Shown here: positions 1 through 8,898 of the stretch, piece by piece
How positions within the stretch are numbered: the first letter of the stretch is position 1
Layout: each line of letters opens with the position of its first letter
NCBI RefSeq assembly: GCF_013317235.1
Contig: NZ_WLCM01000039.1
Coordinates: forward strand, 335-34,061
DNA from: Leisingera sp. ANG59
GTDB lineage: Bacteria > Pseudomonadota > Alphaproteobacteria > Rhodobacterales > Rhodobacteraceae
Direction of reading: 5' to 3'
DNA: 33,727 bases
Notes under the pieces: generated by a model
Seen by the model: the letters and a program-made list of their open reading frames with translations, nothing else
The model's database searches: none
Told to the model about the DNA's origin: nothing
Made by a program: the position numbers and the translations under genes

Positions 1-2
1 TG

Positions 3-47
3 GCAGCGGGCGGCAATGCCGCCCGCGACCTGTGGCAGGATTTCTGA
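3..47 (+). CDS. C-terminal tail of an upstream gene (partial)
   Basis: Frame 3 is open from the window edge to a TGA at 45-47 and reads AAGGNAARDLWQDF. A terminator-like hairpin follows 24 bases later, which supports this as the true 3' end of a gene that begins outside the window. Fourteen residues are too few to name the product. Confidence 0.4.
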   Translation, partial: AAGGNAARDLWQDF

Positions 48-70
48 TCCGAAACAGGTTCTTGCAGACC

Positions 71-102
71 AAAAACGCCCGGGGAGAGATCCCTGGGCGT
101 TT
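71..102 (+). terminator. Rho-independent-type terminator after the upstream gene
   Basis: Twelve-base arms (73-84 and 91-102) pair with one G-T wobble around a six-base loop. The right arm ends in TTT and the left arm is preceded by A residues, so it could work in both directions. It separates the upstream gene from the chemoreceptor. Confidence 0.7.
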
Positions 103-282
103 GCGTCTCGAGAGGGCGGGATGGGCGCCGTCCGGCGGATTGAAAGCGGTTCAGTCAAAATGCGGCAAAAATCCCCTGCAATACGGCGTGAAAGCGCGGG
201 CGGGGCGTTGCGGGGTAGGGGTTTGTTAGAAACTGCAGCCTAAACAGGCAGGCTATAGACCTGCAAAGAAGGCTCTGAATAT

Positions 283-1846
283 ATGTCCAGAATACCCGCT
301 TTTCTCTACCGCCTGCCTGTCCGTATCTACGCGCTTTCCGCACTTGCGCTTTCGCTGATGGCGCTGCTGACCTTCCTGCTGCTCTCGCAGTCCGTCAAAA
401 ACGCTTATGAGATGCGCTATACGGAGCTGCACAATGTGACCGACACAGCAGTCAGCCTGCTGCGCGATCTGGAAGAAGGGGTCCAGTCCGGCCGCTTCAC
501 GGTGGAGGAAGCCCGGGACATCGGCCGCGAACGGCTGACTGCGCTGCGATTCGGCGATTCGGGCTATGTCTTTGTCTTCGACCACGACCTGGTGGTTCAG
601 GCGCACCCGATTGTGCCGGACTGGGTTGGAACCAACCAGGGCGCCTATGAGGATGTGACCGGCATCAAGGTGTTTCAGGAACTGGAGAAGATTGCCGCCG
701 CCAAGGGCGCGGGCGAGCTGACCTATTACTTCAAGAAACCCGATTCGGAGGTGATGGAAGCCAAGATCGGTTATGTGCAGGCCTATCAGCCCTGGGGCTG
801 GATCATCGGCACCGGCGCCTATGTCTCTGATATTGAGGCCGATGTGGCCAAGATGCGCAATGAGGCGCTGATCGTGCTTGGCATCAGCTTGGTGGCGCTG
901 ATGGTTGCCGCCTATTTTATCACCCGCGGCGTGACCGGCCCGCTGACCGGTCTCAAGAACCGCATGCAGACGATGGCGGACGGCGACACCAGCAGCGATA
1001 TCCCCTCTGCCGATGCACGCAGCGAACTGGGGGAGATCGCCCGCACCCTGGACGTGTTCCGCCAATCGCTGATCCGCCAGCAGGAGCTGGAAGCGGCGGA
1101 GCACGCGCTGAACGAGAAGCGCAGCAAGGTGGTGGCGGCGCTCAGCGCCAAACTGTCGGACCTGTCGCAGGGCGACCTGACCGCGCAGATCACCGAGACC
1201 TTCCCGGAGGATTACGAGCAGCTGCGCCACGACTTCAACACCTCCGCGCGGAACCTCAGCGCCACCGTGGAGCAGGTGATCGCCGCCGCCGCCAGCATCC
1301 GCAACGGTGCCGCCGAGATCAGCCAGGCCTCCGACGACCTGTCGCACCGCACCGAAAGCCAGGCGGCGACGCTGGAGCAGACCGCCGCGGCGCTGGACGA
1401 GCTGACCGCGAGCGTCAAATCCGCCGCCGACGGCGCCCGCAGCGTCGAGGCGACGATGGAGGATGCCAAGGCGGAGGCCCGCACCAGCGGCGAGGTGGTG
1501 CAGAGCGCGGTCTCGGCGATGACCGAGATCGAGGAAAGCTCCAACCATTGCCGAGGGCGCGGCGGAGCAGGCGACCGGCCTGAATGAGATCAACACCGGC
1601 GTCACCCAGCTGGACCAGGTCACCCAGCAGAACGCGGCGATGGTGGAGGAGGCCACCGCGGCCGGCCACATGCTGAAGACCGACGCGGGCAAGCTGGCCG
1701 AGCTGGTGGCCCATTTCAAGACCGCAGGCGGCCGAGCGAAGGCGGCCCCGGTGGCTGCGGCGGAGCCCGCCGCCGCCCCGGCTCCGGCGCCGACCGCCCA
1801 TGGCAGCGATGACTGGGACATGCAGCCCGCGCCGCAGCCCGCCGCG
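283..1846 (+). pseudogene. Methyl-accepting chemotaxis protein, internally deleted, frameshifted and C-terminally truncated
   Basis: Transmembrane chemoreceptor that would pass a periplasmic ligand signal to CheA/CheW. From the ATG at 283 (AAGG at 268-271 as a modest ribosome site) it has an N-terminal membrane helix (about residues 14-36), a single-Cache-type sensor domain (about 40-190, with GDSGYVFVFD and WGWIIGTGAYVSD), a second helix (about 197-217), a HAMP region and the start of the methyl-accepting coiled coil. After EESSN at 1545 the reading moves to another frame and resumes with IAEGAAEQATGLNEIN from 1547, the far side of the coiled-coil hairpin. The highly conserved tip that contacts CheA/CheW, with its NLLALNA-type motif, is absent. 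The second frame runs through QQNAAMVEEATAA and a Pro/Ala-rich tail ([13 protein letters not shown]) and then passes near 1845 into sequence antisense to icd, so its own stop is missing. A real pseudogene or an assembly join at a paralogue-shared sequence are both possible. Confidence 0.8.
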
Positions 1847-3896
1847 CGAAATGCGCCGCCAGGGCCGGATCTTCGGTCTGCGCTGCCAGCGCCTCGGCCC
1901 AGTAGCGGGCAAACCAGTAGTGGCTGTCGCGGTTGTCGGGCTGGCCGACCTTGCGCGAGGGCGAGCGGTTGTGGTCGAGGATGCCCTGGGTCGCGTCTTC
2001 AGCGGCCTTGCCCAGCACCCCGGCCTTGGCGTTGCCTTTGACGTCGGCCAGGAAGTTCAGAGATTCCCCCAGGGCGCAGAATTCACCCATCGAATCCCAG
2101 CGCAGGTGGTTTTCCTCGATCAGCTGCTGCACGTGCTTGGGGGCCGAGCCGCCGGCGCCGGTTTCAAACAGGCCGCCGCCCTGCATCAGCTTGACGATCG
2201 ACAGCATCTTGGCCGAGGTGCCCAGCTCCAGGATCGGGAACAGGTCGGTCAGGTAGTCGCGCAGCACGTTGCCGGTGATGGCGATGCTGTCCTTGCCTGC
2301 GGTGATGGTTTCCAGCGACTGGCGGGTCGCTTCGCGCGGCGCCATGATCTGGAACTTGTCCGCAACACCGGCCGCCTCAAGCGCGGGCTTCACGTATTTG
2401 ATCAGCTCGGCGTCATGGGCGCGGTTTGCGTCCAGCCAGAAGATCGCCTCGGAGCCGGTCAGGCGCTGGCGGTCCATTGCCAGCAGGATCCAGTTCTCAA
2501 TCGGCGCCTTCTTGACGGTGCAGGAACGCCAGATGTCACCGGTCTCGACGTCATGGCTGTGCAGCGTCTCGCCGTTGGCCAGAACGATGCGGATGGTGCC
2601 GTCGGCCGGCGCCTCGAACGTGGTCGGGTGGGAGCCGTATTCCTCAGCCTTCTGCGCCATCAGGCCGACGTTGGCGACCGCGCCCGCGGTGGTCACGTCC
2701 AGCGCGCCGTTGGCTTTGAAGAAGTTGATGGTCTCGTCATAGACGGTGGAATAGCAGCGGTCGGGGATCACGCAGTTGGTGTCGCCCTTGTTGCCGTCCT
2801 GGTCCCAGCCCTTGCCGCCGGCGCGGATCACCGCGGGCATCGAGGCGTCGATGATCACATCCGACGGCACATGCAGGTTGGTGATGCCCTTGTCGCTGTC
2901 CACCATGTACATGTCAGGGCGCTCCGCATGCACCGCTTCGATGGCGGCGGTGATTTCGGCGTTGCCCTTCACGCGTTCCAGCAGGTCGCCCATGCCGGAG
3001 TTCGGGTTCACACCCAGCGCGTCCAGCTCAGCGCCGTATTTCTCGAACACAGGCGCCAGCCAGGCCTTGACCGCGTGGCCGAAGATGATCGGGTCGGAGA
3101 CCTTCATCATGGTGGCCTTCATGTGCAGCGAGAACATGGTGCCGTCCGCCTTGGTGTCGGCAATCGCATCACCCAGGAAGGACGACAGCGCCTTCACCGA
3201 CATGAAGGTGGCGTCGGCCACGGTGCCCTCTTCCAGCGGCCAGCCGTCTTTCAGCACGGTGACGGTGCCGTCCTTGGCCACGAACTCGATCCGCGCGGCA
3301 CCGGCCTGCGCGGCAGTGATGGTGGCGGATTTCTCGTTGGCATAGAAGTCGTTGCCCGGCATCGACGACACTTTGGTCTTGCTGTCGGCCGACCATTCAC
3401 CCATCGAATGCGGGTTCTTCTGGGCGAAGTTCTTCACCGCCTTGGCGGCGCGGCGGTCGGAGTTGCCCTCGCGCAGGACCGGGTTCACTGCCGAGCCCTT
3501 GATCGCGTCATAGCGGGCGCGCGCCTCTTTTTCGGCGTCGGTCTTGGGCTCTTCCGGGTAATCCGGGAGGTCGTAGCCCTGGCCCTGCAGCTCCTTGATG
3601 GCCGCGGTCAGCTGCGGCACCGAAGCGGAGATGTTCGGCAGCTTGATGACATTGGCGTCCGGGGTCTTCACCAGCTGGCCCAGCTCCGCCAGGTCATCGC
3701 TCTGGCGCTGTGCCTCGGTCAGGTTTTCCGGGAAAGCGGCGATGATGCGCCCGGCCAGCGAAATGTCCTTGGTGCCGACAGTGACACCGGCAGCGGCGGC
3801 GAACTTGCGGATGATCGGCAGGAAGGATGCCGAGGCCAGTTCGGGCGCTTCGTCTACAATGGTATACAATATGTCCGGGGTTTGATTTTCTGCCAT
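1845..3896 (-). pseudogene. icd: Monomeric NADP-dependent isocitrate dehydrogenase, C-terminal end missing
   Basis: Oxidatively decarboxylates isocitrate to 2-oxoglutarate in the TCA cycle, with NADP. The sequence matches the large single-chain family (about 740 residues): [20 protein letters not shown] at the start, [20 protein letters not shown] near residue 140, and AALGE-type and [17 protein letters not shown] stretches near the end. I chose ATG 3896 because GAAAGG lies nine bases upstream; an in-frame TTG nine bases further up is less likely. Recognisable homology stops after ALAAHF near 1848; the frame then reads Arg/Ala-rich residues that are antisense to the chemoreceptor tail and stays open to 1716. 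About 684 residues are intact, so roughly 55 C-terminal residues of the family are lost. This enzyme is usually the cell's main isocitrate dehydrogenase, so truncation is surprising and an assembly artefact is a serious alternative. Confidence 0.85.
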
Positions 3897-4144
3897 GTTC
3901 CACAACCTTTCAGCGATCTCGGAGGCTTATTGGGCATCAGCACGGCCAGGCCGCGCCGGTTTCGGGTATTCCGGTGCTGCCGCGGCGGCGCCCTTGATTT
4001 CGGGCGGGTCCGGCCAAGGCAGCCATGTGTGTGGCCCCCATGTAGAACACGATTGCTGCGGGCGCAATGGTTTGGCGCGTCCGCACCCCCGCGCGGATTG
4101 CCGCGGCAGGGGGGAAGGGGGCTGCCCCGCAGGTTTGAAAAGAA

Positions 4145-4210
4145 GAGGGGCGCTGCCCCTCATGGCCTGGCGGCCAATTCACCCCGGAGTATTTTCCGCA
4201 AAGAAGAAAG
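4145..4210. repeat. Rhodobacteraceae-type intergenic element (hairpin plus GAGTATTTT...AAGAAGAA motif)
   Basis: The 327-base gap 3897-4223 holds no gene. It contains a G-rich stretch, a 7-bp hairpin (4145-4151 with 4155-4161, loop GCT), and the motif at 4187-4210 beginning GAGTATTTTCCGCAAAGAAG. The same motif forms one arm of the palindrome at 10349-10404. I recall similar elements between genes in many roseobacter genomes; that is recollection, not a search result. Confidence 0.5.
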
Positions 4211-4223
4211 GGCAGGAGGAGTG

Positions 4224-4721
4224 TTATTCGCGCAGCTCGTCCGGGGCGACGCCCCAGAGCTTTTTCTTGGGCGCCCAGCCGCTGTAGCCACCGGCGGAGA
4301 TTTCGCACCAGTCGGGCTCGCATTCGCCAAGGCGCGCGACGACGCCCAGTTCGAATGCGGCGGTGACCGGCGCGCGGGTGTCGGGGCGTGCGTGCACGGT
4401 CAGCATGTCCTCTTCGATCAGGACGGTGCGCACGCCGGACAAGAGCGCGTAGTGCACCCAGCCGCCGGCGCCGTCGCGGTCCTGCACCCGGCGCCAGTGG
4501 CCGTATTCTGCGGTGATCTCCAGCGGCATTCCGCGGCGTTTGAACACCCAGTCGATCTTATGCGTCAGCGAGGGGCCGCGCCGCACGTTGCCGGTTGCCG
4601 CCTTCATCGAGACATAGCGGGGCAGGGGGAGGTTGGTGACGGGGCCGCGGGATTCGGCCGCACAGACGGTGGCAGTCAGCACCAGGGATGCCGCTGCCGC
4701 TGCCAGATGGCGGATTGCCAT
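4224..4721 (-). CDS. Secreted bacterial SH3-domain protein
   Basis: A 165-residue protein with a signal peptide (MAIRHLAAAAASLVLTATVC, cleavage near AESR) and two SH3-like modules: about residues 30-90, containing NVRRGPSLTHKIDWVFKRRG and GHWRRVQDRDGAGGWVHY, and about 95-160, ending with CEISAGGYSGWAPKKKLWGV. Such periplasmic SH3 proteins are thought to bind cell-wall peptides or protein ligands; they have no catalytic residues. The ATG at 4721 is placed directly before the signal peptide. A GTG five codons upstream has a slightly better purine stretch and is a possible alternative. It lies upstream of icd on the same strand but across a 327-base gap with a hairpin, so it is probably a separate unit. 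Confidence 0.75.
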   Translation of the reverse strand: MAIRHLAAAAASLVLTATVCAAESRGPVTNLPLPRYVSMKAATGNVRRGPSLTHKIDWVFKRRGMPLEITAEYGHWRRVQDRDGAGGWVHYALLSGVRTVLIEEDMLTVHARPDTRAPVTAAFELGVVARLGECEPDWCEISAGGYSGWAPKKKLWGVAPDELRE

Positions 4722-4939
4722 TGCCGCGTTTCTCACTGCCTGCTCGCCTCTTCGTTGCCCGGCCGGGTTGTGCCCAGCCTCTTGTTCCGGTCTTCTGCCC
4801 GTCTTGTTATGCCCCTGCTGTGCCCGGGAAAATTCCGGCTTGCAGGCAAGGGAATGCGGTTGGGTTCTTGTGCCTCTGCGCATCCTGCGCCACGATGCCA
4901 CGGAGGCGTGCGGAATGAAAAGCCCAAGGGAGAGCACAA

Positions 4940-5926
4940 GTGCCAAGAGACCGATTGAGTGTTGTCGTTACGCGACGGTTGCCGGAACCTGTGGAAACCC
5001 GGCTGAGCGAACTGTTCAATGTGCGCCTGCGCGAGGATGACACGCCGATGACCCGCAGCGAGCTGGCGGCGGCCTTGAAGGATGCCGATGTGCTGGTGCC
5101 GACCGTCACCGATACCATCGATGCAGGTCTGCTGGGGCAGGCCGGCGACCGGCTGAAGCTGATCGCCAATTACGGCGCCGGCGTTGACCACATCGACGTG
5201 GCAACCGCCCGCCAGCGCGGCATCCTGGTGTCGAACACCCCTGGCGTGCTGACCGATGACACCGCCGACATGACCATGGCGCTGATCATGGCCGTCGTGC
5301 GCCGGATGCCCGAGGGGCTGGCGGTGATGCAGAAGGGCGACTGGCAGGGCTGGGCGCCGACCGCGTTCCTGGGCGGGCGCATCGCCGGGCGCCGTCTTGG
5401 CATCCTCGGCATGGGCCGGATCGGCCAGGCGGTGGCCAAGCGCGCCGCCGCATTCGGGATGCAGATTCACTACCACAACCGCCGCCGCCTGCGCCCGGAG
5501 ATCGAGGAGAAGCTGGAGGCGACCTATTGGGAGAGTTTGGACCAGATGGTGGCGCGGATGGACGTGATTTCCGTCAACTGCCCCTCGACGCCTTCGACCT
5601 TCCATTTGATGAACGCGCGGCGGCTGAAGCTGATGAAACCTTCGGCGGTTATCGTGAACACATCGCGCGGCGAGGTGATCGACGAGCACGCGCTGACCCG
5701 TATGCTGCGCGCCGGCGAGATTGCGGGCGCCGGCCTCGACGTTTACGAGCACGGCACCGACATCAACCCGCGCCTGCGCGAGCTGCCCAATGTGGTGCTG
5801 CTGCCGCATATGGGCTCCGCCACCATCGAGGGTCGCATCGAGATGGGCGAGAAGGTGCTTTTGAACATCAAGACCTTCGAAGACGGCCACCGGCCGCCGG
5901 ATCAGGTTGTGCCGTCAATGCTTTGA
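4940..5926 (+). CDS. D-isomer-specific 2-hydroxyacid dehydrogenase (glyoxylate/hydroxypyruvate reductase type)
   Basis: A 328-residue NAD(P)-dependent reductase of 2-oxoacids. The Rossmann fold shows LGILGMGRIGQAVAKRAA (about 153-170), followed by HNRRR (179-183), where arginines after the second strand often favour NADPH. The family's catalytic residues are visible: Arg243 in NTSRGEVIDE, Glu270 in LDVYEHG and His290 in LLPHMGSAT. The length fits the glyoxylate reductase GyaR/GRHPR group. Start is GTG at 4940 with GGGAG at 4928-4932; no better ATG lies nearby. It is divergent from the SH3 gene, 218 bases away. The exact substrate (glyoxylate, hydroxypyruvate or another 2-oxoacid) cannot be read from sequence. 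Confidence 0.88.
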   Translation: MPRDRLSVVVTRRLPEPVETRLSELFNVRLREDDTPMTRSELAAALKDADVLVPTVTDTIDAGLLGQAGDRLKLIANYGAGVDHIDVATARQRGILVSNTPGVLTDDTADMTMALIMAVVRRMPEGLAVMQKGDWQGWAPTAFLGGRIAGRRLGILGMGRIGQAVAKRAAAFGMQIHYHNRRRLRPEIEEKLEATYWESLDQMVARMDVISVNCPSTPSTFHLMNARRLKLMKPSAVIVNTSRGEVIDEHALTRMLRAGEIAGAGLDVYEHGTDINPRLRELPNVVLLPHMGSATIEGRIEMGEKVLLNIKTFEDGHRPPDQVVPSML

Positions 5927-5975
5927 GTCTATCGGCGGGAAACCGCCACCACTCAGAGCAAGAAGACTGAACACC

Positions 5976-6884
5976 ATGCGCAATTCCCTGATTTCCGCCC
6001 TCCTGTGCGTTCTGGGCGCACTGCCTGCTGCTGCGCAGGACTGGCAGGCCGCCACCGAGCTGGACCTTTCACTGGCCCGCAACGGCCGCAACGGCAATGC
6101 CCTGAACAGCTCCAGCGGCCCGCTGGAAGAGATTGAGGACTATTCCATGGCCCGCATCGCCGCCCGGATGGCGCTGCAGGGCAGCAGCCCGTTCCGCCTG
6201 CAGCTGGGCCTGCTGCATGATGAGGGCAATGCCGAAACCATCGTTGATGGCGGCGACAGCGACGACACTTATGACGGCAGCAGCCAGCTGTCGCTGCAGC
6301 TGGGCCTGGCCGGCGAGCGCCACTATTTCGGCGGTTTCGCCGCCGCGGGCGAGGTTGCCTTCAACCCTGATGACAGCGACCAGGATGCGGATTACGGCGC
6401 CTACGGCCTGGAAGCCGCCTGGCACACCGGCGGCCTGACCCTCAGCGGACAGATCGGCCGCCTGGATTCCGAGGCGGAGGACCCGGAAACCCTGTCGGAT
6501 GCCGGCTTTGTGGCGTTGAACGCCGGCTATGCGCTGCAGGACCAGACCTGGATCAGCGGACGGGCGGCCCATGCAAGCGGCAACCAGGATACCGACTCCG
6601 GCAGCGGCCGGGACCGGGTGGACCTGCTGGCGCTGGGGCTGGAAATCGAACGCGGCTTCCCGATTGCCGGCGGCCATCAGGCGTCGCTTTACGGGGCGGC
6701 CGACTGGGTGGAGGTGCGCGAAGGCAGCAGCTCCGGCAGCCCGGATGAGGTCTCCGACCTGGTGATCAGTTTTGGCCTGCGCATCACTTTCGGCGCGCAG
6801 GGAGCAGCCGAGCGCAACCGCCGCTTTGCCCCGCGCCTGCCGGAGTTCGGACGCTGGCTGGGTGCCGTTCCTGCGGTTGACTGA
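5976..6884 (+). CDS. Putative outer-membrane beta-barrel (porin-like) protein
   Basis: A 302-residue protein with a signal peptide (MRNSLISALLCVLGALPAAA, cleavage before QDW). The mature part is acidic and alternates polar and hydrophobic residues in strand-like stretches, such as PFRLQLGLLHDEG, LSLQLGLAGERHYFGGFA, LTLSGQIGRLDSEA and LVISFGLRITFGA, with Asp/Ser/Gly-rich turns such as DGGDSDDTYDGSS. This pattern fits an outer-membrane barrel, though the chain does not end in the usual terminal aromatic residue. The ATG at 5976 begins the signal peptide; its ribosome site is weak. It begins 49 bases after the dehydrogenase stop and could be co-transcribed. No specific porin family is recognised. 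Confidence 0.6.
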   Translation: MRNSLISALLCVLGALPAAAQDWQAATELDLSLARNGRNGNALNSSSGPLEEIEDYSMARIAARMALQGSSPFRLQLGLLHDEGNAETIVDGGDSDDTYDGSSQLSLQLGLAGERHYFGGFAAAGEVAFNPDDSDQDADYGAYGLEAAWHTGGLTLSGQIGRLDSEAEDPETLSDAGFVALNAGYALQDQTWISGRAAHASGNQDTDSGSGRDRVDLLALGLEIERGFPIAGGHQASLYGAADWVEVREGSSSGSPDEVSDLVISFGLRITFGAQGAAERNRRFAPRLPEFGRWLGAVPAVD

Positions 6885-6927
6885 TCCCGCGCTGCCGCTG
6901 TTTCCCCGTGTGCTGCCCCCCGGCTTG

Positions 6928-6939
6928 GTCTAGGCTGAG
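6928..6939 (+). promoter_or_regulatory. Candidate -10 region upstream of gamma-glutamyltransferase
   Basis: GTCTAGGCTGAG occurs here and, identically, just before the LOV kinase start (14018-14029). TAGGCT could act as a -10 box placing a start point about 25 bases before the ATG at 6968. No convincing -35 is seen at the right distance here, so support is weak. Confidence 0.25.
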
Positions 6940-6967
6940 CGCCAGCACATAAAGGAGAGGACGGCTT

Positions 6968-8749
6968 ATGCGGTATTCAGCACTCATCTTGGGCCTTCTG
7001 GCCGGCAGCAGCGCGCTGGCGCAGGAGGCCGCCGATGCGGTTGCCCCCGAAGCGGCAACCGCTGGCACATTTGAGGCGATTTCCCCCGATGTGGCCGCCG
7101 CGCTTGAGGCCAAGGCAAGCGGTGAATCTGTTGAAGCCGATAACTGGATGGTGGCCGCCGCCAACCCGCATGCGGTGGAGGCCGGCGCTGCCGTGCTGCG
7201 CGCAGGCGGCACTGCGGCGGATGCGATGGTGGCGGTGCAGACCGTGCTGGGGCTGGTGGAGCCGCAGTCCTCCGGCCTGGGCGGCGGGGCGTTTCTGGTC
7301 TGGTATGACGCCGCGACGGGCGATTTGACCACGCTGGACGGGCGCGAAACCGCGCCGCTGGCGGCGACGCCGACCCTGTTCCAGGATGAAAACGGCGAGC
7401 CGCTGAAGTTCTTTGAGGCAGTAGTCGGCGGCCGTTCCGTCGGCACCCCCGGCACCCCCGCGCTGCTGGAAGAGGCGCACCGCCGCTGGGGCCGCGCCAA
7501 CTGGCCGTCGCTGTTTGAACCGGCGATAAAGCTGGCAGAGGAGGGGTTTGCCGTCTCGCCGCGTCTGGCCGCGCTGGTGGAGGCCGATGCCGAGCGGCTG
7601 GCGCGCGCCCCGGCGACAGCCGCCTACTTCCTGCCGGAGGGCGAGCCCATTGCCGAGGGCGCAACGCTGTTGAACCCAGACTATGCCGCCACCCTGCAGG
7701 CGCTGGCTGAGGGCGGGGCGGGAGCGTTCTATTCCGGTCCCATCGCGGCGGAGATCGTGCGCGCCGTGACCGCTGACGAGGGCAATCCCGGTGTGCTGTC
7801 CGCCACCGATCTTGCGCTCTATCAGGTCAAGGAGCGGCCGGCGGTCTGCGCCGCCTACCGCGATTTCGAGGCCTGCGGCATGGGGCCGCCGTCCTCCGGC
7901 GCGCTGACCGTGGGGCAGATCCTGGGGATGCTCGGGAACTATGACCTCGCGGCGCTGGGTGCAGACAGCGCCGAGGCCTGGCGGCTGATCGGCGATGCCT
8001 CGCGTCTCGCCTTTGCCGACCGGGGCCGCTACATGGCCGACAGCGACTATGTGCCGGTGCCCGCCCACGGGCTGGTGGCGGCGGATTACCTGGCCGGGCG
8101 GGCGGAGCTGCTGCAGGGCGATGATGCGCTGCCTGAGGTGGCGCCCGGCGCCCCGGAGTTTGACCACGCGCTGATGCTGGCGGATGATGAGGCGATCGAG
8201 CTGCCTTCGACCTCGCATATCTCGATCGTGGACCGGTACGGCAACGTGCTGTCGATGACCACGACCATCGAGAACGCCTTTGGCTCGCGGCTGATGGCGG
8301 GCGGGTTCCTGTTGAACAATGAACTCACGGATTTCTCCTTCCGCACCCATGCGGACGGCGTGCCCATCGCCAACCGGCTGGAGCCGGGCAAGCGGCCTCG
8401 CTCCTCCATGGCGCCGACCATCGTGCTGAAGGACGGTGAGCCGGTGCTGGCCATCGGCTCACCCGGCGGCAGCCGCATCATCGGCTATGTGGCGAAGTCG
8501 ATCATCGCGTGGGCCGATTGGGGGATGGATATTCAGGAGGCGCTGGCGCTTCCGCATCTGGTGAACCGCTTCGGCACCTATGATGTGGAGGCGGGAACCA
8601 GTGCAGAGGACCTGTCGGAGGCGCTGACGGAGATGGGCTATGAGGTGAACGTGCGCGACCTCACCTCCGGCCTGCATGCGATTGAGATCGGCGAAGGGCT
8701 GAAGGGGGCCGCCGACCCGAGGCGCGAGGGGATTGCGCTGGGCGGCTAA
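6968..8749 (+). CDS. ggt: Gamma-glutamyltransferase (gamma-glutamyltranspeptidase), periplasmic
   Basis: Cleaves gamma-glutamyl bonds of glutathione and related peptides. The 593-residue precursor carries a signal peptide (MRYSALILGLLAGSSALA). The family pattern is clear: ANPHAVEAGAAVLRAGGTAADA and SSGLGGGAFLVWYD in the large subunit, then the self-processing site STSHISIVD, where Thr415 (codon 8210-8212) should become the N-terminal nucleophile of the small subunit. Downstream are NAFGSRLMAGGFLLNNELTDF, the RPRSSMAPTIV segment and the GSPGGSRIIGYV substrate loop. The start is fixed by a strong AGGAGAGG at 6953-6960. The precursor has an uncommonly long Ala/Glu-rich linker (about residues 19-55) before the conserved fold. 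Confidence 0.95.
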   Translation: MRYSALILGLLAGSSALAQEAADAVAPEAATAGTFEAISPDVAAALEAKASGESVEADNWMVAAANPHAVEAGAAVLRAGGTAADAMVAVQTVLGLVEPQSSGLGGGAFLVWYDAATGDLTTLDGRETAPLAATPTLFQDENGEPLKFFEAVVGGRSVGTPGTPALLEEAHRRWGRANWPSLFEPAIKLAEEGFAVSPRLAALVEADAERLARAPATAAYFLPEGEPIAEGATLLNPDYAATLQALAEGGAGAFYSGPIAAEIVRAVTADEGNPGVLSATDLALYQVKERPAVCAAYRDFEACGMGPPSSGALTVGQILGMLGNYDLAALGADSAEAWRLIGDASRLAFADRGRYMADSDYVPVPAHGLVAADYLAGRAELLQGDDALPEVAPGAPEFDHALMLADDEAIELPSTSHISIVDRYGNVLSMTTTIENAFGSRLMAGGFLLNNELTDFSFRTHADGVPIANRLEPGKRPRSSMAPTIVLKDGEPVLAIGSPGGSRIIGYVAKSIIAWADWGMDIQEALALPHLVNRFGTYDVEAGTSAEDLSEALTEMGYEVNVRDLTSGLHAIEIGEGLKGAADPRREGIALGG

Positions 8750-8898
8750 GGGTTCCGCCCGGTCTGCCGGCCGGCCGCTGCCCGCAATGCAATACGGGAG
8801 AGCTACGGGGTTCTGGGTATTGCTTGCCTTCGAGCCACGCGCGTAGGTTAACAGGTGAATTGTCCAGGGGCCGCCGCCCCATTGCCAGGGAGGCCGCC

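Noticed and set aside
253-1821. A 522-residue minus-strand frame opposite the chemoreceptor
   Set aside because: Mirrors the receptor's coding strand; no ribosome site and no family features.
1546-1846. Insertion sequence or phage as cause of the damage in the chemoreceptor and icd
   Set aside because: No transposase remnant, terminal inverted repeats or target duplications are visible at either break; a deletion or an assembly join is simpler.
1800-4958. A 1052-residue open frame on the plus strand across icd
   Set aside because: It is antisense to well-recognised icd and SH3 genes; its protein is His/Arg/Gly/Val-rich with no known domain, a normal by-product of high-GC codon use.
8750-8898. 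Small gene or RNA between ggt and the FAD oxidase
   Set aside because: Only 149 bases, with no coherent frame; an N-terminal extension of the oxidase through it would be Arg/Ser-rich and unlike the family.
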